From JBBEAM01 sp942491105 (GTDB taxonomy: Bacteria; Pseudomonadota; Alphaproteobacteria; Kiloniellales; DSM-21159), in contig CALNZX010000012.1 in the NCBI GenBank assembly GCA_942491105.1, positions 310,001 through 374,000 on the forward strand: a DNA stretch of 64,000 bases, given 5' to 3'. Shown in pieces: positions 9,369-17,709 of the stretch (its first letter is position 1; each line of letters begins with the position of its first letter). The position numbers and the translations under genes were made by a program. The notes under the pieces were generated by a model. It was not told where the DNA came from. It made no database searches and saw nothing but the letters and a program-made list of their open reading frames with translations.

Positions 9369-11072
9369 ATGAAATACCGCGACCTGCCGCCAACCCGGGC
9401 CTGGATCATCTTCGAAGCCGCGGGCAGGCTGGGAAGCTTCACCGCGGCCGCACGCGAACTGGGCATCGGGCAACCGGCGGTTAGTCATCAGCTCGTTCAA
9501 TTGGAACAGGATCTTGGCCTGCGCCTGTTCATCCGTAGGCACCGCGGTGTCCAATTGACCCGCGAAGGCCGCAGCCTGCTGGAGGCCGTGGACGAGGGCT
9601 TCGGCCGCATCGCCGGCGCGGTTCAGGCCCTGCAGGCGCGCGGCGGCCGCTCTCACCTCTATATCGGCACCGACTACGGCTTCGCCGGCCTCTGGCTGCT
9701 GCCCCGGCTCGGTGGATTCCGTGCCCGCCATCCGCAGACCGAGGTGCGGGTGGTCTCGACCCAGGCCGGCTACGGACAAAGCGATGCCGCGCTCGACCTG
9801 GAGATCGGCTTCGGCGGCGGCGTCTCGAGCGAGGGTGCCCAGATTCTCTTCCCCGAAGAGGTCATCGCGGTCTGCAGCCCGTCCCTGCTGCCGCGCGGCA
9901 AGGCCCTTGCGCACCCCAGGGAGCTGCTCGGTCTGACCCTGCTGCATCTCGAGGAGGAAGAGGCCACCGCCGGGCGCTGGTTCACCTGGAAATCCTGGCT
10001 GGAGGCCCTCGGCGTTTCCTTGCAGCCCGGCGTCGCCGGCCTCTCCTTCAACACCTTTCCCTTGATCACCCAGGCGGCGCTCGCCGGACAGGGCGTGGCG
10101 CTGGGATGGCGGCCGCTGATCGACGACCTGCTCGCGGCCGGCCAGCTGGTCCCGGCGGTACCCCAGTCCGCGCGCTCCGGGCGCGGCTATCAGCTGCTGG
10201 TGCGCAAGGAGTCGCGCGGACGCCCCGAGGTCGACGCCTTCCTCGCCTGGCTGCGGGAGGCGGCGGAATACGAAAACGGCGGGCTGAAGCGCCCGCCGTT
10301 TACCCGTTCGCCTTTGACCGGCTGGCTACTTCACCGCCAGGAAAGCCTCCATGGAATCGTCCAGGGCTTCCAGCCAGGGGGTATGATGGATCGGCCCCTT
10401 GGTGCCGGTACAGGGCGATTCGAAGGACTTGTTGCGATAGCCGAGAATGCTCTCCTCCTTGTGGTGCTCCCACTCGTAGAAGTGCTTGCGCGCCATCTCC
10501 AGATCGAAGTTCGGATAATCGGTCGCGTCGATCAGATCCTTGGTATAGGCGGTCTGGTAATCGATGTCCTGGAGCGGATTCTCCAGCGCTTCCTCGCGGG
10601 CGCGCCAGTCGTCCATGTCCTTTTTCATCTCCGCCTTCGACGGCAGCTCGATCCGCCCGAGAATGACATCGCGGGCGAAGAAGGCCTGCGCGTCGAACAT
10701 CGAGAAGGTGTAGTACTGGTCCTGCATGCCGAGATACATCAGCTTGTTATTGTTCTCCCAGACCACGCCTTTATAGAGATTCGCCGGATAGAGCCGGTTG
10801 TTGGTGCGCAGCCGCAGGCTGTCCTCCATGAAGGGGAAGCAGTGCTGATAACCGGTGCAGAGGATGATGGCATCGATTTCGCGGGTCTGGCCGTCCTTGA
10901 AGTGCGCGGTCTTGCCGTCCAGCTTCATCAGCAGCGGCAGCTCCTCCATGGTATCGGGCCAATCGAAGCCCATGGCCGAGGTCCGGTAGGACATGGTGAC
11001 CGACTTGGCGCCGTACTTATGGCACTGCAGGGCGATATCCTCGGCCGAATAGCTGCTGCCGACGACCAGTAG
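9369..11072 (+). CDS. LysR-family regulator of choline-sulfate genes, reading through its expected end
   Basis: The first 300 residues are a standard LysR regulator. The N-terminal HTH (RAWIIFEAAGRLGSFTAAAR, then LGIGQPAVSHQLVQLEQDLG) is followed by a substrate-binding domain ending near RPEVDAFLAWLREAAEYE, at about 10,270. LysR proteins of this kind are about 300 residues, but no in-frame stop occurs until 11,070-11,072. The open frame thus continues 260 more codons antisense to the monooxygenase gene, with no recognisable domain. A TGA in another frame sits in the loop of the hairpin at 10,274-10,301. Gene position, divergent from betC, fits the LysR regulator usually paired with it. The alternative start is ATG 9351. 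A lost stop or single-base frameshift is likely. Confidence 0.8.
   Translation: MKYRDLPPTRAWIIFEAAGRLGSFTAAARELGIGQPAVSHQLVQLEQDLGLRLFIRRHRGVQLTREGRSLLEAVDEGFGRIAGAVQALQARGGRSHLYIGTDYGFAGLWLLPRLGGFRARHPQTEVRVVSTQAGYGQSDAALDLEIGFGGGVSSEGAQILFPEEVIAVCSPSLLPRGKALAHPRELLGLTLLHLEEEEATAGRWFTWKSWLEALGVSLQPGVAGLSFNTFPLITQAALAGQGVALGWRPLIDDLLAAGQLVPAVPQSARSGRGYQLLVRKESRGRPEVDAFLAWLREAAEYENGGLKRPPFTRSPLTGWLLHRQESLHGIVQGFQPGGMMDRPLGAGTGRFEGLVAIAENALLLVVLPLVEVLARHLQIEVRIIGRVDQILGIGGLVIDVLERILQRFLAGAPVVHVLFHLRLRRQLDPPENDIAGEEGLRVEHREGVVLVLHAEIHQLVIVLPDHAFIEIRRIEPVVGAQPQAVLHEGEAVLITGAEDDGIDFAGLAVLEVRGLAVQLHQQRQLLHGIGPIEAHGRGPVGHGDRLGAVLMALQGDILGRIAAADDQ
10274..10301. terminator. Bidirectional-looking intrinsic terminator between lysR and tmm
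   Basis: An 11-bp perfect stem (AAACGGCGGGC / GCCCGCCGTTT) encloses the loop TGAAGC. On the minus strand it is followed by TTTTCG and lies 25 bp after the monooxygenase stop, a good intrinsic terminator. On the plus strand it falls exactly where a normal-length LysR gene would end. Confidence 0.75.
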
Positions 11073-11669
11073 GTTCTTGCCGGCGAACTCCTGGGCATCG
11101 CGGAAGTCATGGGAGTGCAGCACCCGCCCGGGGAATTTCTCGACGCCCTCGAAGTAGGGCACGTTGGGTACGGAGAAATGGCCGGTGGCGACGATCACGT
11201 AGTCGAAGCTCTCGTGCCGGACGCTGCCGTTTTCCAGCTCCTCGACCGTCAGGTCGAAGCGATCGTTATCGGCGTCATACTCGACCAGGCGGACGACGGT
11301 GTTGAAGCGGATGTTCTGCCGCACCTCGCTCTTCTTGGCGCGGCCGAGGATGTAATCCTCGAGCACCGCGCGCGGCGGGAAGGAGGGGATCGGCTTTCCG
11401 AAGTGCTCATCGAAGGTGTAGTCGGAGAATTCCAGGCATTCCTTGGGGCCGTTCGACCAAAGGTAGCGATACATGCTGCCGTGCACCGGCTCACCGTGCT
11501 TTTCCACGCCGGTACGCCAGGTGTAATTCCACAGACCGCCCCAATCGTCCTGCTTCTCGAAGCACACGACCTCGGGGACGTCGGCACCCTGTTTCTTCGC
11601 CTGCGCGAAGGCATGCAATTGCCCCAAGCCGCAAGGCCCGGCTCCAATGATGGCGACACGAGCTGTCAT
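10326..11669 (-). CDS. tmm: Trimethylamine monooxygenase (flavin-containing monooxygenase)
   Basis: This 447-residue FMO oxidises trimethylamine to trimethylamine N-oxide using FAD, NADPH and O2. The FAD site GAGPCGLGQL is near residue 10. The FMO fingerprint FPGRVLHSHDF fits FxGxxxHxxx(Y/F). The NADPH site begins GSSYSAED. Segments such as WGGLWNYTWRTG, MYRYLWSNGPKE and the C-terminal HHTPWLEALDDSMEA match bacterial Tmm proteins as I remember them, much better than generic FMOs. The ATG at 11,669 has a strong AGAGGAGGA site; upstream in-frame codons are unsupported. It fits a methylamine-using region, though the usual partners (TMAO demethylase, tmoXWV transporter) are not in the window. Confidence 0.88.
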   Translation of the reverse strand: MTARVAIIGAGPCGLGQLHAFAQAKKQGADVPEVVCFEKQDDWGGLWNYTWRTGVEKHGEPVHGSMYRYLWSNGPKECLEFSDYTFDEHFGKPIPSFPPRAVLEDYILGRAKKSEVRQNIRFNTVVRLVEYDADNDRFDLTVEELENGSVRHESFDYVIVATGHFSVPNVPYFEGVEKFPGRVLHSHDFRDAQEFAGKNLLVVGSSYSAEDIALQCHKYGAKSVTMSYRTSAMGFDWPDTMEELPLLMKLDGKTAHFKDGQTREIDAIILCTGYQHCFPFMEDSLRLRTNNRLYPANLYKGVVWENNNKLMYLGMQDQYYTFSMFDAQAFFARDVILGRIELPSKAEMKKDMDDWRAREEALENPLQDIDYQTAYTKDLIDATDYPNFDLEMARKHFYEWEHHKEESILGYRNKSFESPCTGTKGPIHHTPWLEALDDSMEAFLAVK

Positions 11670-11893
11670 TCCGTCCTCCTCTGTTTTCTGGGTCTCCGGT
11701 AAACCTTCCCGATTCCCGATGACGTCATCGCAGTAAAGCACGGAACAGCCAGCGCAGCCCGGCAATGCGAAACGGTTTTGAAAACTAGCCTAAGGCGGGG
11801 AATTCTAGAGCGGCAAGAACGATTCCGGTGCTTGCTGGCCAAGAAACGACCGAATGCGATCCGCGTCCAGACGAGGCCGCGGCGCGGCGCCGC

Positions 11894-12331
11894 TCAGACG
11901 ACCAGGACCGGGCAATCGGTCAGGCTGGTGACCTTGTGGGAAACGCTGCCCAGCAGGTAGCCGCCGATGTCTCCCAGGCCGCGGCTGCCCAGTACGATCA
12001 GATTCGCCTGCTTGTCCTTGGCGAACTGGACGATGCTGCGCGCCGGATGCCCGGCCTTGACGAAGCCACGCACGTTTTTCGCGTCGAGCTCCGCGGCAAA
12101 GGCCTTGGCCTGCCGCATCACGTCGCCCGCATAGTCCTTCATTGAGCTATCCAGGCTTTCCGGCTCCTCCGGCCGCACCATCGACATCGAGGCTTCAAGC
12201 TGGCTGTGGTGGCGATAGACACAGAGGATCAGCAACTCGCTATCGAACTTTTTCTGCAGCTCGACGCCGGCGCGCAAGGCGGCTAGGGCGCCTTCGGAAC
12301 CATCCACTGCTACAAGAATTCTTTCGAACAT
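11894..12331 (-). CDS. Universal stress protein (UspA family), TRAP-associated
   Basis: The 145-residue UspA-fold protein starts MFERILVAVDGSEGA. It has the nucleotide-binding motif G-x2-G-x9-G-S in GSRGLGDIGGYLLGSVS, so it is likely an ATP-binding member. It is the last gene of the TRAP operon, 18 bp after dctM. This arrangement is known from TeaD of the Halomonas ectoine transporter TeaABCD, where the USP modulates uptake. A GGGAGG site precedes the ATG. Confidence 0.92.
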   Translation of the reverse strand: MFERILVAVDGSEGALAALRAGVELQKKFDSELLILCVYRHHSQLEASMSMVRPEEPESLDSSMKDYAGDVMRQAKAFAAELDAKNVRGFVKAGHPARSIVQFAKDKQANLIVLGSRGLGDIGGYLLGSVSHKVTSLTDCPVLVV

Positions 12332-12349
12332 GTCCGGACCTCCCGCCCC

Positions 12350-13645
12350 TTATCTGAATGCCAGGTCGCGCAGGAACAGCGCGATCTGCGGGAACATGAT
12401 GAGCAGCGCCGCCGACAGCAGCAGCATGAAGACGAAAGGCGGCGTCCCTCGGATGACGTCGATGTAGGGCCGCTTGAAGATCGCGATCGCGGTGAAGATG
12501 TCGCAGCCGAAGGGCGGCGTCGCGGAGCCGATGGCAACCTGCAGAGTGATGATGATGCCGACCAGAACCGGATCGAGCCCCACGGAGTCCACCACCGGCG
12601 CGAAGATTGGGACCAGCACCAGAATGACGACGATCGGATCGACGAACATGCAGCCGATGAAAAAGGCGATCGAGATCACCACCAGCACGCCGATCGCACC
12701 CATCTCGGTAATACCGACGGCGCCGAGCATCGCCTGGGGAATCTGCGCGAAGGAAATCACCCAGGAAAAGGCCGCGCCGGCGGCCACGAGAATGAACACC
12801 ACGGCGGTGATCAGGCCGGTGGATTTGGCGATGGCGTAGATGTCCGGCAGGGAAAGCGACCTGAAGACGATGAATTCGAGAATAACCGCATAGAGCACAC
12901 AGGCAGCCGCCGCCTCGGTCGGGCTGAAAATTCCGCCATAGATGCCGCCGACGATGATCAGGGGGAAGCCCAGCGGCCAGACCGCCTGGCGCACCGCCTG
13001 CATGCGCTCCTTCCACGTCGCCTTGGGCTCGGTGGGGACGTTTTTGACGGTCGCATAGATGACGCTATAGATGGTGAAGAACACCAGGATCATCAGGCCC
13101 GGCCCGATGCCGGCGATGAACAGCTCGGCGATCGAGGTGTTCGACACCACGCCGTAGATGATCATGCCGATGCTGGGTGGAATCAGAAAGGCGATATCGC
13201 TGGAATTGATGATCAGCGCCAGGACGAAGGAGTCCTTGTAGCCGGCCTTCAGCATCCGCGGCCGCAACGGCGAACCCACCGCCACAACCGTGGCCTGGGT
13301 CGAACCCGAGACGGCGCCGAACAGCGTGCAAGCCGTCGCCGTGCTGACCGCCAGACCGCCCTTCACGTGACCGATAAACTTCATGACCATGTCGATCAGC
13401 CGGGTCGCCGATTCGCCGCGGGTCATGATGTCGGCGGCCAGGATAAACATCGGCACCGCGATCAGCGAGGCCGGGCGTATACCCGCCAAAAACTGCTGGA
13501 CCATGAAGTCCATCTTGTCGAAGCCGCCATCGAAACCGCCGAAGGACATGAAGAAGCCGATGAAGGCCCCGACGATCAGCGGGATCATCATCGGAAAACC
13601 CAGCAGCAGCAGGAGGATCATCGCCCCCATCATGATCGGTGCCAT
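12350..13645 (-). CDS. dctM: TRAP transporter large permease (DctM type)
   Basis: The 431-residue membrane protein has about 12 hydrophobic segments and family motifs such as the N-terminal MMGAMILLLLLGFPMMIPL and the interior KGGLAVSTATACTLFGAVSGS. It is the sodium- or proton-coupled channel subunit that accepts ligand from the DctP protein together with DctQ. It lies 18 bp after dctQ and is preceded by a GGGGAGG site. The substrate class (carboxylate, sugar acid, ectoine or taurine type) cannot be told from this subunit. Confidence 0.94.
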   Translation of the reverse strand: MAPIMMGAMILLLLLGFPMMIPLIVGAFIGFFMSFGGFDGGFDKMDFMVQQFLAGIRPASLIAVPMFILAADIMTRGESATRLIDMVMKFIGHVKGGLAVSTATACTLFGAVSGSTQATVVAVGSPLRPRMLKAGYKDSFVLALIINSSDIAFLIPPSIGMIIYGVVSNTSIAELFIAGIGPGLMILVFFTIYSVIYATVKNVPTEPKATWKERMQAVRQAVWPLGFPLIIVGGIYGGIFSPTEAAAACVLYAVILEFIVFRSLSLPDIYAIAKSTGLITAVVFILVAAGAAFSWVISFAQIPQAMLGAVGITEMGAIGVLVVISIAFFIGCMFVDPIVVILVLVPIFAPVVDSVGLDPVLVGIIITLQVAIGSATPPFGCDIFTAIAIFKRPYIDVIRGTPPFVFMLLLSAALLIMFPQIALFLRDLAFR

Positions 13646-13663
13646 TGTCGAACCTCCCCTGCC

Positions 13664-14296
13664 CTAAATCTCGGTTTCGGTTTCTTCGTAGCCCTCGACC
13701 ACATCGGTCGAGAGATAGACGTCCTTGGCGATGACGTTCTTGATCGCGGTCATCAGGTACTGCGTTCCCGTGACGAAAAACCCGACCGGCACCCAGATGA
13801 AAATCCACCACACCGGAATTTGCAGCGCCGGCAGGACCCGGCCGCTGGTCTGCACCTTGCCGATGTAACTCAGCGAGAAGTAGCAGAGCGCGAACATCGC
13901 CACGGAGGTGATGAGGGCGATGGCGATCATCAGCGCCTTGCGCGAGGCGAAGGGCAGGGTGTCGAAGATCGCCGACATGCGGATATGGCGGCCCCGCCGC
14001 GCGGCATAGCCGATCCCCGCGAAGGTGATCAGGATGATGAGGATGCGATTCAGCTCCTCGGTAAAGAAAATGCTGTACTGAAAAACGAAACGCCCGACGA
14101 CGTTCGCCACGGTATTCGCCGCCATCAACAGGACGCCACCGGCCAGCGCGAAGGATTCGAAGCGGCTGATCAGGGAGTCGATCGTGCCGATGAAGCCCGG
14201 CAGACTGGACTTATGCTCGCTGGGCGGCCGCCCGGCGGACTTCTTGTCCGTGTAGACCTCCGAACCGGCCTGGTCGGCCTTGTCGTCGTTCGCCAT
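13664..14296 (-). CDS. dctQ: TRAP transporter small permease (DctQ type)
   Basis: This 210-residue protein has four hydrophobic helices after an unusually long polar N-terminus of about 45 residues (acidic and lysine-rich). It contains the DctQ features FVFQYSIFFTEELNRILIILI and RRGRHIRMSAIFD. It forms the QM membrane complex with DctM encoded 18 bp downstream. The gene is separated from dctP by a 204-bp gap holding a strong hairpin. Confidence 0.9.
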   Translation of the reverse strand: MANDDKADQAGSEVYTDKKSAGRPPSEHKSSLPGFIGTIDSLISRFESFALAGGVLLMAANTVANVVGRFVFQYSIFFTEELNRILIILITFAGIGYAARRGRHIRMSAIFDTLPFASRKALMIAIALITSVAMFALCYFSLSYIGKVQTSGRVLPALQIPVWWIFIWVPVGFFVTGTQYLMTAIKNVIAKDVYLSTDVVEGYEETETEI

Positions 14297-14422
14297 CTAC
14301 CCCCCTCTTCCCGGAACGGGATGGCAAGCCCCCGCCCTCTATCCCTGGTTCCGAAGCCGATTCACGCACTGTCTTCGGGCAGTGCTTTAAACCGGCTCCA
14401 TATGTTTTGCTGTCAGCAAATA

Positions 14423-14454
14423 GCACGGGAGACGAAGCGGTCCGTCCCCCGTGC
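14423..14454. other. Hairpin between dctP and dctQ
   Basis: GCACGGG-A-GACG pairs with CGTC-C-CCCGTGC around an 8-nt loop, giving an 11-bp stem with one mismatch, 47 bp after the dctP stop on the minus strand. It is not followed by a T-run. Such hairpins after binding-protein genes often protect the upstream mRNA and raise its expression over the permease genes. Confidence 0.5.
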
Positions 14455-14500
14455 CATAAATCGTCGTTGTGTTATCGAACGGCATGTGCCGGATAGGCGG

Positions 14501-15535
14501 CTACATGGTGTCCTTGAGATCCTGCTTCATCTGATCGAGGATCGCCTTGCCGCTGTCACCGGTCATCTCGATGAACTTGGCCTCGACTTCCTTGGCGGCT
14601 TCCTTGAAGCAGGCGCGCTCATCTTCGTCGAGCACCGTGACCGTCATCTCGGGCTTGGCGTCCATGATCTTCTGCAGTTCCTGCTCGGCAAGGTCTTCCT
14701 GGTACTGGACGATGAAGTCATAGGCCGTAGCCGCTGCGTCCTCGATCAACTGCTGATCTTCTTCGCTAAGGCCGTCGTAGAAATCCTTGTTCGCCATTAC
14801 CGCCGTGGTGAAGTTGTTGTGGCCGGCGTAGGTGATGTAATCGGTGACCTCATAGAGCTTGGTCGAATACAGGAAGAAGGTCGGATTTTCCTGCCCCTGA
14901 ATGATGTTGGTCTGCAGACCGCCATAGACCTCGCCCCAGGGCAGCGGAGTCGGGGTCGCGCCGAAGGCCTTGTAGGATTCGACCAACAAGGGATTGGTCA
15001 TCACCCGGAACTTGACCTCGTTCAGGTCTTCGCAGGACTGGACCGGCTCCTTGGTCGTCATCGCGACCTCGCCTTCCGGGAACATCTGCAGCAGCTCAAG
15101 CCCCTGCGCCGCATAGAGCTCCTCGAAATCCTCGTTGACCGCCTTGCTCTCGCGGAAGAAGCGGGCCAGATGCGCCTGATCCGTGGGCAGGAGGTAGGGC
15201 ACGAAGAAGACCTGGGCCTCGGGAATCAGCGAGCCGGTGAAGCCCGGCGACTGGTCGACGAACTGCAGGATACCAGCCTGCGCCTGCTCCATGGTGTCGG
15301 CGGATTCGCCCAGCGTGCCATAGGGGAAAATCTGAATGCTATGGTCGGAGTTCGCCTCGATGTGCTCCTTGAACTTCTGCGCGTAGACGCCCTGCACATC
15401 GGTCTCGGCTTCCTCGTGGGCGTACTTCCAGGTGTCCGCCAGGGATTCCGTGGCGAAGAACGCCGTAGCGGCGAGCGTGCCGAAGGCGACGGCGCCAAAG
15501 AGGGCCCGGCGGGTCGGTTTCGAGGAATGCTGCAT
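14501..15535 (-). CDS. dctP: TRAP transporter substrate-binding protein (DctP type)
   Basis: The 344-residue periplasmic protein has a signal sequence with an Arg pair (SKPTRRALFGAVAFG, cleavage probably after SLA). The DctP fold includes the typical QIFPYGTLGESADTMEQAQ segment. The conserved ligand-carboxylate arginine is in EVKFRVM and the following PLPWGEVYGGLQ matches the family. The start at 15,535 has GGGAGAA 5 bp upstream; the frame is open further back but without support. It captures an organic acid or zwitterion for DctQM. The neighbouring USP recalls ectoine-type TRAP systems, so a compatible solute is plausible but unproven. Confidence 0.93.
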   Translation of the reverse strand: MQHSSKPTRRALFGAVAFGTLAATAFFATESLADTWKYAHEEAETDVQGVYAQKFKEHIEANSDHSIQIFPYGTLGESADTMEQAQAGILQFVDQSPGFTGSLIPEAQVFFVPYLLPTDQAHLARFFRESKAVNEDFEELYAAQGLELLQMFPEGEVAMTTKEPVQSCEDLNEVKFRVMTNPLLVESYKAFGATPTPLPWGEVYGGLQTNIIQGQENPTFFLYSTKLYEVTDYITYAGHNNFTTAVMANKDFYDGLSEEDQQLIEDAAATAYDFIVQYQEDLAEQELQKIMDAKPEMTVTVLDEDERACFKEAAKEVEAKFIEMTGDSGKAILDQMKQDLKDTM

Positions 15536-15919
15536 GATTTTCTCCCAGTTGCTGTGCCTTTTGGCGTCCCTGGCCGCATTCATGTTCGGCGTCGTGCCGA
15601 CGGGCACACACCCAGGGCCAGGGCACAAGTCTGACCTTCATCGGCATGCAGAAGCATGCTGATGCTCAAACGCGGCCCGTTGTTTTCATGAAACCCGAGG
15701 CTACATCAGCCCCTCGCCGGCGATCAACCCGAGGCCCCCTTTCTCTCCCCCATTCAGGGGAAATACGCTTGATCTGCGCCACTTTCCGGGATTTCCCCGG
15801 ATCGGCGGCGTGGATTCAGGATAAAATTTTTGTGCTTCTCCGCCCCCTACGACGCCAGTTGTAAGGCGGCGGGAGAGCGCTACACTGGCGCCAGTCTTTG
15901 CACGGAAGGAAAGCCGCCA
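15536..15919. other. Divergent control region between dctP and potB-like genes
   Basis: This 384-bp region has no credible gene. It must hold both divergent promoters. It contains GCATGC-AGAA-GCATGC at 15,643-15,658, a stretch of AT-rich DNA near 15,820-15,835, and the 12-bp palindrome listed at 15,884. No riboswitch-like structure was recognised. Confidence 0.6.
15884..15895. promoter_or_regulatory. 12-bp perfect palindrome before potB-like gene
   Basis: ACTGGCGCCAGT is a perfect palindrome ending 8 bp before the GGAAGGAAAG ribosome-binding site. A partial copy (CGCCAGTT) lies at 15,853-15,860, about 35 bp upstream. The arrangement suits a repressor operator. Confidence 0.4.
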
Positions 15920-16852
15920 GTGGCTAGCAACGCTCAGGCCGAGGGTATCGACAGCAACCGGCCGCAGCGCGCGCGCTTTCCGCGCTCGCGTCTGCTGATT
16001 CTCCCGGCAGCGCTGCTGCTGATCTTCGTGACGGTCTGCCCTCTGCTGTTGATGGCTTACATCTCCGTGCTGGAGCGCGACTATTCCGGCAGCGTCGTGT
16101 GGAGCCAGTTCTCGGCCGAGGCCTTCATCCGTTTCCTGTTCGAACGCAATCTCGACGACAGCCTGGCCTTCAACTTCGATTACATCTCGATTTTCGGACG
16201 CAGCTTCTATCTCTCGGCCCTGACCACGGTGCTCTCGGTTCTGCTGGGCTTCCCCACCGCCCTCTACATCGCAACGCGCCCGGCGCATCTGCGCACCATC
16301 TTCATCTTCCTGGTGACCGTCCCGTTCTGGACCAACCTGCTGGTGCGCAACTACTCCTGGATCCTGTTGCTGCGCGACCACGGCACCATCAACTCCCTGC
16401 TGCTCTGGCTTGGGATCATCGATCAGCCCTTGGTCATGATGCACAGCAACTTCGCGGTCGCCGTCGGCCTGACGTACTCCTTCCTGCCGTTCATGGTGCT
16501 GCCGATCTATTCCAGCCTGGAGAAGGTCGATCTACGGCTGGTCGAGGCCTCCTTCGATCTCTACGCCAATCGCCTGCAAACCATGCGCCGCGTGGTCATC
16601 CCGCTTGCCAAGCCGGGGATCATCGCAGGCTCGATCCTGGTCTTCGTGCCCTGCCTCGGCTCCTACGTGACGCCGGAACTGCTGGGCGGCGGCAAGACCA
16701 TGATGATCGGCAACCTGATCGGGCTGCAGTTCGGCTCGGCGCGAAACTGGCCTTTCGGCGCGGCGCTCGGCCTTGGCCTCCTGGCCCTGGTGCTGATCGC
16801 CATGACGATCTACGCCGTACGCATCCGTCCGGCGCAGGAGGGCCAGCGATGA
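15920..16852 (+). CDS. ABC transporter permease, PotB type
   Basis: This is a 310-residue permease of the spermidine/putrescine family. The first TM is near residues 20-42 (LLILPAALLLIFVTVCPLLLM), and there are five further hydrophobic segments. The EAA loop is EASFDLYANRLQTMRRVVIPLAKPG. The GTG at 15,920 was chosen because GGAAGGAAAG lies 8 bp upstream; an earlier in-frame start has no site. The stop overlaps the PotC-like start (ATGA). The family also transports other amines and opine-like compounds, so the substrate remains open. Confidence 0.9.
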   Translation: MASNAQAEGIDSNRPQRARFPRSRLLILPAALLLIFVTVCPLLLMAYISVLERDYSGSVVWSQFSAEAFIRFLFERNLDDSLAFNFDYISIFGRSFYLSALTTVLSVLLGFPTALYIATRPAHLRTIFIFLVTVPFWTNLLVRNYSWILLLRDHGTINSLLLWLGIIDQPLVMMHSNFAVAVGLTYSFLPFMVLPIYSSLEKVDLRLVEASFDLYANRLQTMRRVVIPLAKPGIIAGSILVFVPCLGSYVTPELLGGGKTMMIGNLIGLQFGSARNWPFGAALGLGLLALVLIAMTIYAVRIRPAQEGQR

Positions 16853-17649
16853 AACTCTTTACCAGAGCGATCGGCGACGCCCGGCGCTGGCCCGGCAGCG
16901 GCGTCATCGCGGCCTGCTTTTTCGCGTACGTCTACCTGCCGATCGTCATCCTGATCGCCCTCTCCTTCAACGAGAACCGTACGGTGACGGTCTGGACCAA
17001 CTTCTCCTTCGATTGGTACCTCAGCGCTTTTCAGAACGACGATATGATGCGGGCGGCCTGGAACTCCATTGTCATCGCCGTGGTCGCCGCCGTCTCTTCC
17101 ACCCTGGTCGCCACGCTGGCGGCCGTGGGCATGGCGCGCGGCCGCTTTCGCGGCCAGAACGCCGTCAATGCCCTGGTCGCCCTGCCCCTGACCGTCCCCG
17201 AGATCGTCACCGCCGTGGCGACACTGATGTTCTTCGCCCTGCTCGGCTTCCGACTCGGTCTGGGCACGGTGATCGCCGCGCACACGGTGTTCTGCATCCC
17301 CTTTGCCTACCTGCCGATCCGCGCCCGGCTGCAGGGCATGGACGACTCCCTGCTGGAGGCCGCAGCCGACCTCTACGCCAAGCCCGCCCGCGCCTTCTGG
17401 CGGATCACCCTGCCGCTGATTTCGCCGGGCATCCTGTCGGGGCTGGTGCTGGCCTTCATCATCTCGCTGGACGACTTCGTTACCACCTTCTTCGTCGGCG
17501 GCGCCGGCTCGACCACCCTGCCGATCTACATTTTCGGCCTGATCCGCATCGGCGTAACGCCTGAAGTGAACGCGATTTCTTCTTTAATGCTGGTGGTTTC
17601 GCTGGTGTTGGTGTCTCTGTCGCTGTTCCTGTCCAGCCGCAAGGGCTGA
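16849..17649 (+). CDS. ABC transporter permease, PotC type
   Basis: The 266-residue permease has six hydrophobic segments. It has the PotC hallmark near the N-terminus (LSFNENRTVTVWTNFSFDWY) and an EAA loop (EAAADLYAKPARAFWRITLP). It begins inside the end of the PotB-like gene, so translation is coupled. It pairs with PotB to form the channel. No ATPase gene follows; the next gene is the binding protein. Confidence 0.92.
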   Translation: MKLFTRAIGDARRWPGSGVIAACFFAYVYLPIVILIALSFNENRTVTVWTNFSFDWYLSAFQNDDMMRAAWNSIVIAVVAAVSSTLVATLAAVGMARGRFRGQNAVNALVALPLTVPEIVTAVATLMFFALLGFRLGLGTVIAAHTVFCIPFAYLPIRARLQGMDDSLLEAAADLYAKPARAFWRITLPLISPGILSGLVLAFIISLDDFVTTFFVGGAGSTTLPIYIFGLIRIGVTPEVNAISSLMLVVSLVLVSLSLFLSSRKG

Positions 17650-17709
17650 CTTTCCCGCCGAAATGTCGTATCATTGAACGACCGTTTAACGAAAAAGGAC
17701 GATAATACT

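Noticed and set aside
14366..14385. UUCG-type tetraloop hairpin between dctP and dctQ on the plus strand
   Set aside because: The stable UUCG loop would form only in plus-strand RNA, where no gene is transcribed; on the coding strand the stem has a mismatch.
13367..15634. 755-codon plus-strand ORF across the TRAP genes
   Set aside because: It covers three well-defined TRAP genes on the other strand and crosses their intergenic hairpin region; no support as a gene.
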